A DNA stretch of 64,000 bases from an uncultured Rhodopila sp. (GTDB taxonomy: Bacteria > Pseudomonadota > Alphaproteobacteria > Acetobacterales > Acetobacteraceae): contig CAINOE010000174.1 of NCBI GenBank assembly GCA_903851415.1, positions 21,100 through 85,099 of the forward strand, written 5' to 3'. Positions 9,787 through 18,793 of the stretch are shown here, piece after piece. The notes below the pieces were generated by a model. It did not search any database. It worked only from the letters and a program-made list of their open reading frames with translations, and was not told where the DNA came from. The stretch's first letter is position 1, and every line of letters starts with the position of its first letter. A program made the position numbers and the translations under genes.

Positions 9787-11289
9787 TTGAAACACCGAGC
9801 CGCGCGTGTCTCGGATCAGCCGGCCCTCGGTGCCGCCGTCTTGACGATTGTCCTGGCAACGCTGGCGGCAAGATTCCTGGCCTTGTCGTTATCGTCGATC
9901 GATTGGGATGAGGGCGTCTATATAACGATGGCTCAACGGTGGCTGCTTGGCGATTTGCCGTACGTTGCAATATGGGATCAGCATCCGCCCGGCCTGCCCG
10001 CTTTGCTGGCAATCGTCCAGGCGATCGTTCCCGATCCGGTCGCCGGCGCCCATCTCGCCGCCGGCGCCGCCGTGGCCGCAACGGCGGTTCTGCTGCACCG
10101 GTTTGCCGCAGTCCATGCGGACTGCCCACGCGCCGGACTGGTCGGCGCATTGCTCTATATCGTTTGCATTTCGCGCTGGAGCGGCCTGTCGGCCAATACC
10201 GAGGTGTTCAATAACGCGATCGTCACATTCGCCGCATTCCGCCTGTTCGGGGCGTCCCTCGACAGGCGGAACAAAGCGTTGCCCGCCATCCAGGCCGCGG
10301 CGGCCCTCGGTATCGGGCTGCAGATCAAGTATGTGGTCTTTCCGGAGGCCACGCTGCTTTGCCTCGGTTACCTCGTCGCACTGTATCGCCAAGGCTGCTC
10401 GCCCGCGGCGGTCGTCGTGCGGGCTGGCCAGCTTGTCCTGGCAGGGTGCCTGCCAACCGCCGTTGTGCTGGCCTATTTCTGGTCCCACGGGGCGTTGCAG
10501 GCCTTCCTCGACGCGAATGTGGGTTCCAATCTGGCCTATCTCGCCATCGCGCCATCCGTTTCGGAGTCCATCCAGTCCGGCGCCAGCGGCATCGCCCCGG
10601 TCGTGGGTTGCCTCGTGGCAATCGTCGTGGCGATGGCACGCGCCGGCCGGCGGCAGCCGCGCCAAACCGGCGGCATCACGTTGGAGGCCTGGATCGCGCT
10701 GTGGACCGCGGCAGCCGTACTGGACGTCTGCATGCCGCTGAAGTTCTCGACGCACTATTTTTTCGCGCTGTATCCGCCGCTGTGCCTGGGCGGAGCCCTC
10801 GCCCTCGCGGCCCTAGCGGAGCGGCGGCCGCAGCTCCTGACCATCGGCGCCGCGGCGCTATTGCTGTCAGCGGCCCCGCCCTGGGTCGTCGCGATGGCAA
10901 GGGCCGCGCGATGCGACGACACGCCGCGCATCGTCGCCGACCGCCTCCGCGATGCCGGCGCGGGCGACCGGAGCGTGTATGTCTATGACTATCAGCCCGC
11001 GATCTATGCGCTCGCGCGCATAGCGCCTCCGACGCCGTTCGTGCTGACGGGCGAGCTCGGCACATTCAGCCAGAGCTCCGGATTCAACGGCCCGGACGAA
11101 TTGCGCCGCATCCTCAGCACGCGCCCGCGCTTTCTCGTGGTCCGAAGCGGCCCTTCGCTGCGGCCCGATCTGCACGCCGCCGACGATATCGATGCGGTCA
11201 TCCAGGCCGCGCTGGCCGCCTATCGCCTCTCCTACGTCCTTGCCGATGAGACCGACGGCTCCATTGTCAGCGTCTATGAGTTGTCATGA
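9787..11289 (+). CDS. GT39/ArnT-like integral membrane glycosyltransferase
   Basis: The 500-residue protein has about ten hydrophobic segments. The first periplasmic loop carries the acidic motif WDEGVYITMAQRWL followed by PYVAIWDQHPPG, the signature of the GT-C fold shared by protein mannosyltransferases and ArnT. These enzymes use polyprenyl-phosphate sugars on the periplasmic side. Here it could decorate the polysaccharide repeat unit. The start is TTG 9787, with an AGGAG element about 15 bases upstream, which is a rather long spacing; an in-frame alternative start is not obvious. It heads a plus-strand operon with the flippase and GT2 genes, the next gene starting 35 bases on. Confidence 0.75.
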   Translation: MKHRAARVSDQPALGAAVLTIVLATLAARFLALSLSSIDWDEGVYITMAQRWLLGDLPYVAIWDQHPPGLPALLAIVQAIVPDPVAGAHLAAGAAVAATAVLLHRFAAVHADCPRAGLVGALLYIVCISRWSGLSANTEVFNNAIVTFAAFRLFGASLDRRNKALPAIQAAAALGIGLQIKYVVFPEATLLCLGYLVALYRQGCSPAAVVVRAGQLVLAGCLPTAVVLAYFWSHGALQAFLDANVGSNLAYLAIAPSVSESIQSGASGIAPVVGCLVAIVVAMARAGRRQPRQTGGITLEAWIALWTAAAVLDVCMPLKFSTHYFFALYPPLCLGGALALAALAERRPQLLTIGAAALLLSAAPPWVVAMARAARCDDTPRIVADRLRDAGAGDRSVYVYDYQPAIYALARIAPPTPFVLTGELGTFSQSSGFNGPDELRRILSTRPRFLVVRSGPSLRPDLHAADDIDAVIQAALAAYRLSYVLADETDGSIVSVYELS

Positions 11290-11323
11290 CGCAGCCCCAC
11301 TTGCGCGCGCCGGCCTCCGCTGA

Positions 11324-12826
11324 ATGACCGAGGCGAGGTGCGAGATCGATCATCCGCCGCCCGCGCCGCCGGGCGGCAGGAGCAAGAACGTCAGGCTGCC
11401 GCGCCCCGGGACCCGCGCGCTGGCCTTTCTGTGGACCGCCGGCGAAAGTGCCGCCAGGCAGATCATGGGCCTCGGCCTGTCGCTGGCGGTACTGGCGTTC
11501 GTCACGCCGCATGATCTCGGCGTCTATTCCATCGCCTTTTCGATCGTCCTTGTGCTGGCCCTGATCGTCGATGATCCGGTCAGCGAGGCGCTGATCCAGC
11601 GGCCGGTCGCCAGCGCGCTGGACTGGGACACCGGCTTCACTGTCAACCTCGCCGTCGCCTGCGGCATGGTGGCCTTCGCCGCCGCCATCAGCTCCCCGGT
11701 TGCCGCGTGGCTGGCGGTCCCGGAACTGCGGACCGCGCTCCCGGTGCTCGCAGCCTGCATTATTGCCGGCGCCCTGGGCAACATCCAGCGATCGCATCTG
11801 ACGCGCGATATGCGGTTTCCGGTGCTGGTCAAGATTTCGGTCGCAGCCAACCTGGCCGGGGGCGCCGGCGCGCTGGCCCTGGCCGTGGCGGGCTTCGGCT
11901 ATTGGGCGATGATCGCCGGGACGCTGATAACCAATGCCGCCGGCACAGCGATGTACCGGCGCGCCGCATCCTGGCGGCCCCGGCTGCGGATCAGCCGCGA
12001 AAGCCTGCTGTCCCTGTCCGGCTTTGCCGGGCAATCCTTTGCCGCCCATTGCGTCTCGCTCATGCGTGAAGGCACCCTGCCGATCATACTTGGGTATGCG
12101 AGCAGTGCGACGGATGTCGGATATTTCAGCCTGGCGCTGCGCATCAGCCGCACCCTCGGGCTGTTTTTCGAGGACATGACGCGGCGCCCGTTGTTCACGC
12201 TCATGAGCCGGCTGGCGCAGGAGCCGCAACGCGCCGCGTCCTTCCTGCTCGACCTGATCACCGTTGTGGGCGCCGTTGCGTTGCCGGCCTTTGCCGGTCT
12301 CGCGCTGCTCGGTCCGGACGCCGCTGTGCTGGTATTCGGCGCCAAATGGGCCCCGGCCGGTCACCTGTTGCCGTTGCTCTGCGCCATCGTGTTCGGCTGG
12401 TTCACGCTGCATGTGCCGGCCGTGGCGATGCGGGCAACGGGCGAAGCCAGGCGCTCGATCTGGTTGCTGGCGGTGCCGACTGCGATCGACCTTGTGCTGT
12501 TCGCGACGCTGCTTCGCGCCGATCTCGAAACGGCGCTCACCGGCATGGCGGTTCGCGCGGCGGTCTGGCTGCCGCTGCTGGCGGCTGTCGTGCACCGGCG
12601 GCTCGGCGTCGCCGGAACGGCCATCCTGGCGCGTTGGACCCTGCCGCTGCTGGGCGTCTGCTGCATGACGCTTTGCATCGAGATCGTGCGGCCGCATGTT
12701 AACGCGGGATGGACCGGGTTGCCGGTGCTGCTGACCGTGGGCGCGCTGTCCTACGCCGCGGTGCTCGCGGCCGGCTGGGCCCTGGGCGATCGCCGCCTTT
12801 ACCGGGCATTGAGGGAAATCAGATAG
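11324..12826 (+). CDS. Wzx-like polysaccharide flippase (MOP superfamily)
   Basis: The protein of 500 residues has about 12-14 hydrophobic segments. The N-terminal pattern TRALAFLWTAGESAARQIMG, the helix LGVYSIAFSIVLVLALIVDD and a central LPIILGYASSATDVGYFSLA match WzxC-type PST transporters. It should move undecaprenyl-linked repeat units across the inner membrane for polymerisation by the Wzy-like protein. A proline-rich N-terminal extension of about 25 residues precedes the first helix. It lies between the GT39-like gene and the GT2 gene, whose start is only three bases after this stop, so co-transcription is likely. Confidence 0.85.
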   Translation: MTEARCEIDHPPPAPPGGRSKNVRLPRPGTRALAFLWTAGESAARQIMGLGLSLAVLAFVTPHDLGVYSIAFSIVLVLALIVDDPVSEALIQRPVASALDWDTGFTVNLAVACGMVAFAAAISSPVAAWLAVPELRTALPVLAACIIAGALGNIQRSHLTRDMRFPVLVKISVAANLAGGAGALALAVAGFGYWAMIAGTLITNAAGTAMYRRAASWRPRLRISRESLLSLSGFAGQSFAAHCVSLMREGTLPIILGYASSATDVGYFSLALRISRTLGLFFEDMTRRPLFTLMSRLAQEPQRAASFLLDLITVVGAVALPAFAGLALLGPDAAVLVFGAKWAPAGHLLPLLCAIVFGWFTLHVPAVAMRATGEARRSIWLLAVPTAIDLVLFATLLRADLETALTGMAVRAAVWLPLLAAVVHRRLGVAGTAILARWTLPLLGVCCMTLCIEIVRPHVNAGWTGLPVLLTVGALSYAAVLAAGWALGDRRLYRALREIR

Positions 12827-12829
12827 AGT

Positions 12830-13819
12830 ATGCAAACGCCCCTGTGTTCGATTATCGTAAGCTCCTACAACAAAGAGAAATATGTCGGACTGGCCGTGGA
12901 CAGCGCGCTGTCGCAGACCTGGCCCGGCACCGAGGTGATCGTCGTCGATGACGGTTCGACCGACCAGTCCGTATCGGTTTTAGAAAAGTATGCTGACCGC
13001 ATCGTGCTGATCCGGAAAGGCAACGGCGGCCAGGCGTCGGCGATGAACCGCGGTTTCCAGGCCAGCCGCGGCGACATCGTGTTCTTCCTCGATTGCGACG
13101 ATCTTCTCGATCCGGACACGGTTGAGCGCGTCGCCGCAATCTGGACGCCCGCGCTGTCGAAAGTGCATTTCAGGCTGCGCAAGATCCGGGGCGACGGTAC
13201 GGCCGTGCCGGGTGAGCTGATGCCGCCCTACCGGCCGTTGCCGTCAGGCGATATCGAAAAGGTATTCCTGCGTTTCGGCTTTTATCCGGCCCCGCCGACG
13301 AGCGGCAATGCGTTCGCGCGGCGGCTGCTGGAGGCCGTCATGCCATTGCCGGAACCAACCTACCGCGCCTGGCCCGACACGCTGCTGATCGGCATGGCGC
13401 CGCTGTTCGGCACGGTCGCGAAACTTGACGGCATCGGCGGATCATGGCGGCAAACCGAGGGAAATTACTCGCGCGGCGGACTCGACAAGGTTCGGGGGAA
13501 ATTGGCCTGCGACGCACACTATATCGCCACCGCGCGGGCGCATGCCCGGGGACGGTTGCCAGCGTCATTCTCCGCGCGCTGGCCGCAACATTTGCGCGAT
13601 AAGCTGATCCTGACGAAATTCGCGCCGGCCGCCGACGGGATTCGGGAAAGCCCGGCGGCGGTGGCGGCGGACCTCGTGCGGACGGTATTGAACTGGCCGG
13701 AATACACCTGGCGCGCACGGGTCTGGTTCTGCACCTGGGCCCTTGGCATGGCTCTCGTGCCGCGAGCCGTCTTGCGGCGGATACCGGGCGTTGTCGGCCC
13801 GTTCATCAAACTCGCCTGA
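12830..13819 (+). CDS. GT2 family glycosyltransferase
   Basis: This 329-residue GT-A transferase opens with CSIIVSSYNKEKYVGLAVDS and VIVVDDGSTDQS, then NGGQASAMNRGF, and the metal-binding DCDD (FFLDCDDLLDPDT, about residue 90). The C-terminal third is less conserved and ends in a hydrophobic, Arg-containing helix that may touch the membrane. It should transfer a sugar from a nucleotide donor to the growing lipid-linked oligosaccharide. It is the last gene of the plus-strand exopolysaccharide operon and is followed by a strong hairpin. Confidence 0.87.
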   Translation: MQTPLCSIIVSSYNKEKYVGLAVDSALSQTWPGTEVIVVDDGSTDQSVSVLEKYADRIVLIRKGNGGQASAMNRGFQASRGDIVFFLDCDDLLDPDTVERVAAIWTPALSKVHFRLRKIRGDGTAVPGELMPPYRPLPSGDIEKVFLRFGFYPAPPTSGNAFARRLLEAVMPLPEPTYRAWPDTLLIGMAPLFGTVAKLDGIGGSWRQTEGNYSRGGLDKVRGKLACDAHYIATARAHARGRLPASFSARWPQHLRDKLILTKFAPAADGIRESPAAVAADLVRTVLNWPEYTWRARVWFCTWALGMALVPRAVLRRIPGVVGPFIKLA

Positions 13820-13823
13820 TGCA

Positions 13824-13866
13824 GCGCCATCGGCCGCGGAAAGCGGCTGATGGCGCCGGCTGGTTT
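13824..13866. terminator. bidirectional hairpin terminator
   Basis: A 14-base-pair stem pairs 13824-13837 with 13843-13856, including one G-U pair, around the loop GGAAA. A TTTT run follows a few bases later. It sits in the 46-base gap between the GT2 gene and the convergent glycosidase gene, so it can end transcription from both sides. Confidence 0.75.
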
Positions 13867-15839
13867 TACACGAAGTGGATGTGCGAGGCGGCGATCGTCG
13901 ACACGCCGACAAGATGCACGCCGGGATCGTTTGCGCCGAAGCTGACGATCACGCCGCCATTGCCGTCGGACGTCTCCGCCAGCGATCCTTGCAGAGCTTT
14001 ATCGACCGTCAGCGAGTCCCCCTTGGCGAGGGCGAAATCCGCCACCGTCATCAGGCCGTCGCCGGCGTGATAGGTATACGCATCGGCGCCGACACCGCCG
14101 GTGATCGTCAAAGCGCCGGTCCCCGCGATGAAGCTGTTGGTCCCGCCATCGACGCCGATGGTCGCGGCGCCTTTTCCTCCGGTGACGGCGGCTGAGCTGA
14201 GACCGGTAAAGGTCAGTGTTTGGGCTGTGCCTCCCAACGTGACCTGAGCGACTCCGGGGGCGGAGATTACAAAAGTGTCTCCGGCCGCGGACGTCGTGCC
14301 GACAGTCGCTCCGCTGACGTCCGCCGTCCTGGCGTGCCGGCCGTAAGTGATATCGATGGCCGGGGGGGCGATCTGCGTCCACGGGCCGGTCTTGCCGGGC
14401 TCCGAATACCAGTTCCCGCTGGTGTTCTCCTGCACGATGCTGCCGTTCAGCGTCTCCAGCAGGACGACATTCGAGGTGACGCCGTCAACCACGCCGTTGA
14501 CCGCGATTTGCAGGCCGCTCGACGCGGACTGAACCAGGGTCCAGGCGTTTCCCGCCTTATCGATGATCGGCTTGGCCGCCGCGGAGGTGATCCGCGTGCC
14601 GTTCGGGCTCGGGATCGGCTTTGCGGGGGCGGCGGGTTCGGTTTCGATGATCAGCGGCTGGTCCACAAGGCTCAATGTCACGCTGCTGACGTTGGTGAGC
14701 GTCTCGATGGGGGCGGAACCCTGCAACGGAGCAAACACCTCCACCTTCGCGAAGGTCGAGCCCAAATTCACCACGACCGAGGTGGGAGCGATGGTTATTT
14801 CCGTCTGGGTCGCCGGGTCCCAGATGGGCTGTTCGTTCCACACCGCGATATCGAACGCCCCGGTGCTTTTCTCCAGCAGCATGGTATGACCGGCCCACGG
14901 CAGTCCTGTAACGGTATACGGCAATACACCGGGGGTAAAGGTCGTTGCGACCGCTCCAGGGTCCTTCAGAATGGCCTCGAGATTATGGATGGCGACGGCG
15001 ACCGGCTTGGGACTGTTGTCGTTATTGAACAGGCCCCAGTGCTGATCCGAATTGGTGTTGTTGGGATCGGCATTTTCATCGAGAAGCTCGTACAGGTAGA
15101 TCTGCGAGAACCCGTCCTGGGTTGCGTCCAGCAGTTCGTTCAGCGTCATCTTCGCCTGGGCGTCGGGACTGACCCCGCTCGTTGCGTTGGTGTCGGAGTT
15201 GTACCCCGCCTCGGTGGCGACCTCCGGCCCGAGATTCGCGGCACCGTAATCCGAGGTGTTGTTGGCGCCGAAATACCAGGCCGGCTGGTCGCCGTTCGCC
15301 GGATACGGATGGATATTCGCATAATCCGCCAACCCGGATACCGGCTCATTCGTGCTGCCGCCGGTGAAGTCATAGACCGGCACGCCGGCCAGCAGCGGGT
15401 CGGAATGAACCGCGTTGTAAAGGGCGGTCTGGAATGCGATGGCGGCGGGCTGGCCGGTCTGCCCGTTATAGGTAAAGGGGAAGTAGTTTATTTCGTTCGG
15501 CCCCTCGACCGCCGCGATCGCTCCGGGATCGGCCTTTGCGAAGGCGTCGATGCCGGCCATCGCCGCCGTCAGGTCGGAGTTGCTGCTGCCGACGCAAAGA
15601 TCGAACTTGATGCCGGCTTTGGCCAGTGCGGTGTAGGCGGCATCGAAGGTGGCCTGCCCGGTCCCCACGGGATAGATCGCATCGCGGACGTTGGTTATTC
15701 CGAGATAGGCGAGATCGCTCAGGACGTTGGTAACGCTGGTATAGGCGTTACCGTCGACGCCTGATTGCAGATGAATATTCACGCCGAACGAATTCAAAAA
15801 CGATTCATCGCGGACTGCGGTAAGGGTGTTGGCTGCCAT
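13866..15839 (-). CDS. TIM-barrel glycoside hydrolase-like protein with secretion-type C-terminal tail
   Basis: The protein has 657 residues from ATG 15839, which has an AAGGAA site six bases upstream; the open frame reaches 15902. The N-terminal 350 residues look like a clan GH-A glycosidase. E116 in VEGPNE is the likely acid/base and E210 in VATEAGYNS the likely nucleophile. A beta-rich middle follows, and a Gly/Asp/Thr-rich tail (about 540-657) with TGGVGADAYTYHAGDG resembles the C-termini of RTX-type type I secretion substrates. There is no N-terminal signal peptide, which fits type I secretion. Its place at the end of the exopolysaccharide locus suggests trimming or release of the polymer. 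The substrate is unknown, and no type I transporter is in the window. Confidence 0.7.
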   Translation of the reverse strand: MAANTLTAVRDESFLNSFGVNIHLQSGVDGNAYTSVTNVLSDLAYLGITNVRDAIYPVGTGQATFDAAYTALAKAGIKFDLCVGSSNSDLTAAMAGIDAFAKADPGAIAAVEGPNEINYFPFTYNGQTGQPAAIAFQTALYNAVHSDPLLAGVPVYDFTGGSTNEPVSGLADYANIHPYPANGDQPAWYFGANNTSDYGAANLGPEVATEAGYNSDTNATSGVSPDAQAKMTLNELLDATQDGFSQIYLYELLDENADPNNTNSDQHWGLFNNDNSPKPVAVAIHNLEAILKDPGAVATTFTPGVLPYTVTGLPWAGHTMLLEKSTGAFDIAVWNEQPIWDPATQTEITIAPTSVVVNLGSTFAKVEVFAPLQGSAPIETLTNVSSVTLSLVDQPLIIETEPAAPAKPIPSPNGTRITSAAAKPIIDKAGNAWTLVQSASSGLQIAVNGVVDGVTSNVVLLETLNGSIVQENTSGNWYSEPGKTGPWTQIAPPAIDITYGRHARTADVSGATVGTTSAAGDTFVISAPGVAQVTLGGTAQTLTFTGLSSAAVTGGKGAATIGVDGGTNSFIAGTGALTITGGVGADAYTYHAGDGLMTVADFALAKGDSLTVDKALQGSLAETSDGNGGVIVSFGANDPGVHLVGVSTIAASHIHFV

Positions 15840-16521
15840 TGTCGTTCCTTGAGGCGTATATATACCGCCGAAATCATTGTTCCCTGGCGCAATCCGTACC
15901 ATGATGGTACCAGATCGCTACCATGGGCGCCGGCTGATCGCCGCTCCCGGACCGGATATAGCCTATGGTTGCGTTTTCAGCACAAGAGTTTAATCGTAAC
16001 GTCCTGTTTCGCGGTTCGGCTTTCTGGTGAGAACACGAGTGGCAATCATGCACGTTTCATCGAAACAACCATGCAACAAGACGCCGGCCCGGGCGGACGC
16101 AGCCGCTTGGTCCCGTCGCGGCCGCGCGCCGGCCGTCCAGCGGCCGGATGCTGCGACTTCGCCGGGGAAGCGATCTCAACGCCGGTTGGAGCGGGCCCGC
16201 ATGCCGGCTGATACAAAATGAAGTGCGTCGCAGGAGACTGCTCGCCCGCGAAAAAACTCCGCGGGGTTGCGAGCGGCGGCAGGGAAGCGGACCGGCCGCC
16301 GGCACATCCCCGGCTGCAGAACACCCGGGTGTTTTCAGTCAGGCAGCCGCGCAGCCGCGGCGGCGCCCGGGAGGCGCTATCTGAGTTGGCCCGGGCGGGG
16401 ATGGATGGCGTGAAGGGGGCGCTCGGCCCAGAATTTATACGAGACGGATTCGGTCATGAGATCGTCATATTGGCGGGCTGTTGACAGGATCGAATCTCGG
16501 TCGTAACGCACGCCTGCATCA
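15840..16521. other. intergenic stretch between glycosidase and protease module
   Basis: About 680 bases without a supported gene. Near its left end TACCAT occurs at 15897 and again at 15919, and the first copy is part of the near-palindrome TACCATGATGGTA (15897-15909). This may be an operator for the glycosidase gene. The right end carries a promoter-like sequence for the protease gene. The middle contains only Arg/Pro-rich shadow frames. Confidence 0.55.
16481..16509 (+). promoter_or_regulatory. candidate sigma-70 promoter of the protease module
   Basis: TTGACA (16481-16486) is followed after 17 bases by TAACGC (16504-16509). The -35 matches consensus; the -10 is moderate. Transcription would start near 16515, leaving almost no leader before ATG 16522 and a short one before ATG 16540 or 16543. 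Confidence 0.4.
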
Positions 16522-18456
16522 ATGCGGATAAGATCGGCGATGATGAGCCAGCTCGAAACCCTGTTCGACCATGCCCCGGAACTGATCCTCAAGTCAGCTC
16601 AGGCTGGGCGTCTGATACTCGAGAACACGTTTCAGTCTGCTGGTATGCCTCGGGACGACGCGGTGGCTCGCGTCGATGCCATTGTCGCCGCGGCAAAAGA
16701 TTTCGTGCCTCGGGACCTTACGTTCGACGATGCCGAATCGCCCCTTGTTCTTGATCGTATCAAGGGTCGTCTGGATGCCATTGCGGCCGAACACGGGGGC
16801 GAAATCGCCAGGCAGCTTGCCGCGCTTGGGACTGGTCTCGCCCTGTCCGATCAGACCAGCGAGACCAAGATGCGCTGGGTGGTCATGGCGCTGCTGGTCT
16901 ACGTCAATCTCGTCCCCGGCTTCAGCATCGATTCCGAGCACACATGGGCCGTGTCGAACACGCCGATGGTGCAGGAGATCGTTTCCAGGGTGCTTGACAC
17001 GGTCGACCGAGGCATCGAGGCATGGAAGCAAGCCGAACTGGCTAAAACCGAAGAACCCCGCGACGGCGGTTCCGCATCAGGCAGCACAAAGCAGGCCCAC
17101 CCGCCAAGTCCTTCCGACCATACGGGTGGTGGTCATCCGGCTTCACACCCTGACCACGCGGCCCCCTCATCCAGACCATCGCGAAACCAGCATGCGGGCC
17201 TCGTGCCTGAGGTAACGTCAGGCACCCGAACCGCGCTTGCGCGCGTCGTCCACATAAATGAATTGACCGACTCGAAGCAGATCGGAGCATGGTTCGAAGA
17301 CGACACGGAGCATCTCGGACCTCTGCTCGAGCAGGTTCGTGTTGACCTGGGCAATAACAATTTTGGGCTGCCGAATCGTGGACTTGCCATGAGCCTGCGT
17401 GATCGGGTTTACACTCAACTGAATTTGGCGGCGTCCATGATGGGACCGCCGACGAAGGACGCCCGTTCATATTTCCGGGGCCACATCCGCAGTTGGTCAC
17501 GTGAAGCTCCAGTAACATTTGACGTGGGAATAGTGCCGACGCGCATACCCGATTGCGGCGATGTGGTTTATCGGCTGGCTGTCAGGGTGCAGGCTCCGAG
17601 CATATTCACCACGAAGCGCTGGTCCGACATTTACAAGGTATTGGGCGCCGCTCTCCGCGGCGTGGCCAGCATTCGATCCGCCGCGGAGACCAAAGTCCTG
17701 GCTCGCGCGCCTGGCGGGTTCCGGCGAGGCCAGGCCAGCAGAATTCAGGCGGGTCATGGCGTTAGTGTGAGAGGCGGTGATCGCGGTACGATCGGTTGCA
17801 TCGCCATCGAGCGGGACACCAATCGCCACCTCCTGGTGACCGCCGGACATGTCGTCAGTCAGCAGCAGGAGGTGGATTCGGTGAATGGCATCGACGCTTT
17901 TTCGCCGCCGTACGGCGATCCCGGGGACAAGCCGATTGGCACGGTTTACGCCGCCAGCTTCGTGACCAGACCATGGCGTCAGGATGTTTCCACTCTTTTG
18001 GGTCTCGTCCCGGAAACCGACATTGCTGGCATTGCAATCTTTGACGCATCGCAACTTGCGGGCCCCGACACGAGGCTGAGAGACGGCGTTTTCCAGCTTC
18101 AGAGGGCAACGGTCGAGTTCACCGACCAGGATTTGATCACCGGTGATCCGGTGATCAAGGGAACGTCCTTGACCGATGCAAGTCAGGGTGTCGTTACCGC
18201 CTTGCAGGTTGCGGTCAATATCACATATCCTCAAACTCTACGAACGGTCTGTGCTTCCAATCTGATCGAGGTCGGTTTTGATCGAGAGGTCAAGTCCGGT
18301 GAAAGTGGTACGGCTTGCTATGACAAATCCGGGCGGCTGATGGGCATCGTCATGGCTGGTACCCGCGTAGCGGACAACAAAGGTGCATGGCGACATATCG
18401 CGTATGTGCAACCCGTTCACGAATGGTTCGTTGGGCGTGGATGGGAGGTGTTCTGA
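16522..18456 (+). CDS. cytoplasmic multidomain protein with C-terminal trypsin-like protease
   Basis: The 644-residue protein has three parts. Residues 1-170 are helical, with a hydrophobic stretch at about 117-134. A Pro/His/Ser-rich linker spans about 178-225. An unrecognised alpha/beta region of about 226-400 leads into a chymotrypsin-fold protease. The predicted triad is H443 in VTAGHVV, D500 in PETDIAG and S595 in SGESGT. No signal peptide is seen, so it probably acts inside the cell. ATG 16522 is used, with ATG 16540 or 16543 as alternatives; no site has a clear ribosome sequence. Codon use looks less GC-biased than in the neighbours. It is tightly followed by a small partner gene. Function is not known; a regulated effector protease is inferred. 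Confidence 0.75.
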   Translation: MRIRSAMMSQLETLFDHAPELILKSAQAGRLILENTFQSAGMPRDDAVARVDAIVAAAKDFVPRDLTFDDAESPLVLDRIKGRLDAIAAEHGGEIARQLAALGTGLALSDQTSETKMRWVVMALLVYVNLVPGFSIDSEHTWAVSNTPMVQEIVSRVLDTVDRGIEAWKQAELAKTEEPRDGGSASGSTKQAHPPSPSDHTGGGHPASHPDHAAPSSRPSRNQHAGLVPEVTSGTRTALARVVHINELTDSKQIGAWFEDDTEHLGPLLEQVRVDLGNNNFGLPNRGLAMSLRDRVYTQLNLAASMMGPPTKDARSYFRGHIRSWSREAPVTFDVGIVPTRIPDCGDVVYRLAVRVQAPSIFTTKRWSDIYKVLGAALRGVASIRSAAETKVLARAPGGFRRGQASRIQAGHGVSVRGGDRGTIGCIAIERDTNRHLLVTAGHVVSQQQEVDSVNGIDAFSPPYGDPGDKPIGTVYAASFVTRPWRQDVSTLLGLVPETDIAGIAIFDASQLAGPDTRLRDGVFQLQRATVEFTDQDLITGDPVIKGTSLTDASQGVVTALQVAVNITYPQTLRTVCASNLIEVGFDREVKSGESGTACYDKSGRLMGIVMAGTRVADNKGAWRHIAYVQPVHEWFVGRGWEVF

Positions 18457-18458
18457 AC

Positions 18459-18710
18459 ATGGCCACGCGCGCTCAGATAAATGCCATCTTTCCGGCCGCC
18501 TCCGATGCCGTTTTTCGCGAGACCGGCGTCTACCCCGATGGCGTCGGGATCACCGCCAAGGACGGCTCCCTGGCGCTTTCGGTCACACTGCTCGAATGGC
18601 CCGCAGCGGATCTGCCGGAGTCGATCCTGGGGGTTCCGGCGGTGTTTCAGGTCGTCGAGCGACCGGTCTTCCTTGGCCGTCCGCCCCGGCGGGGACGGGC
18701 GGCTGGTTAG
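18459..18710 (+). CDS. small partner protein of the trypsin-like protease
   Basis: This 83-residue protein starts two bases after the protease stop, with GGGAGGTG upstream, so the pair is translationally coupled. It has a beta-rich core, VGITAKDGSLALSVTLLEW, followed by LPESILGVPAVFQVVERP, and an Arg/Pro-rich end. A similar strand pattern ending in a GVP motif is, from memory, found in small domains linked to trypsin-like peptidases. That family link was not tested. It may bind, fold or inhibit the protease. The frame is open further upstream to 18387, but that part lies inside the protease gene. Confidence 0.65.
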   Translation: MATRAQINAIFPAASDAVFRETGVYPDGVGITAKDGSLALSVTLLEWPAADLPESILGVPAVFQVVERPVFLGRPPRRGRAAG

Positions 18711-18793
18711 CCGCCATTCGCCGAAAGCGCGCCAACACCGGAAACGCGGGCCAAGCCCGGCCACTGCACGAGCCAAGCCGAGCCCGCGGCGGC

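Noticed and set aside
11267..12835. 522-residue open frame on the minus strand opposite the Wzx-like gene
   Set aside because: It is rich in Arg, Gln, Gly and His with no hydrophobic or domain pattern, and it lies fully opposite a well-formed 12-14-helix transporter. It is a GC-rich antisense shadow.
16046..16384. small frames on both strands between glycosidase and protease
   Set aside because: They are Arg/Pro/Ala-rich, mutually overlapping and without start signals.
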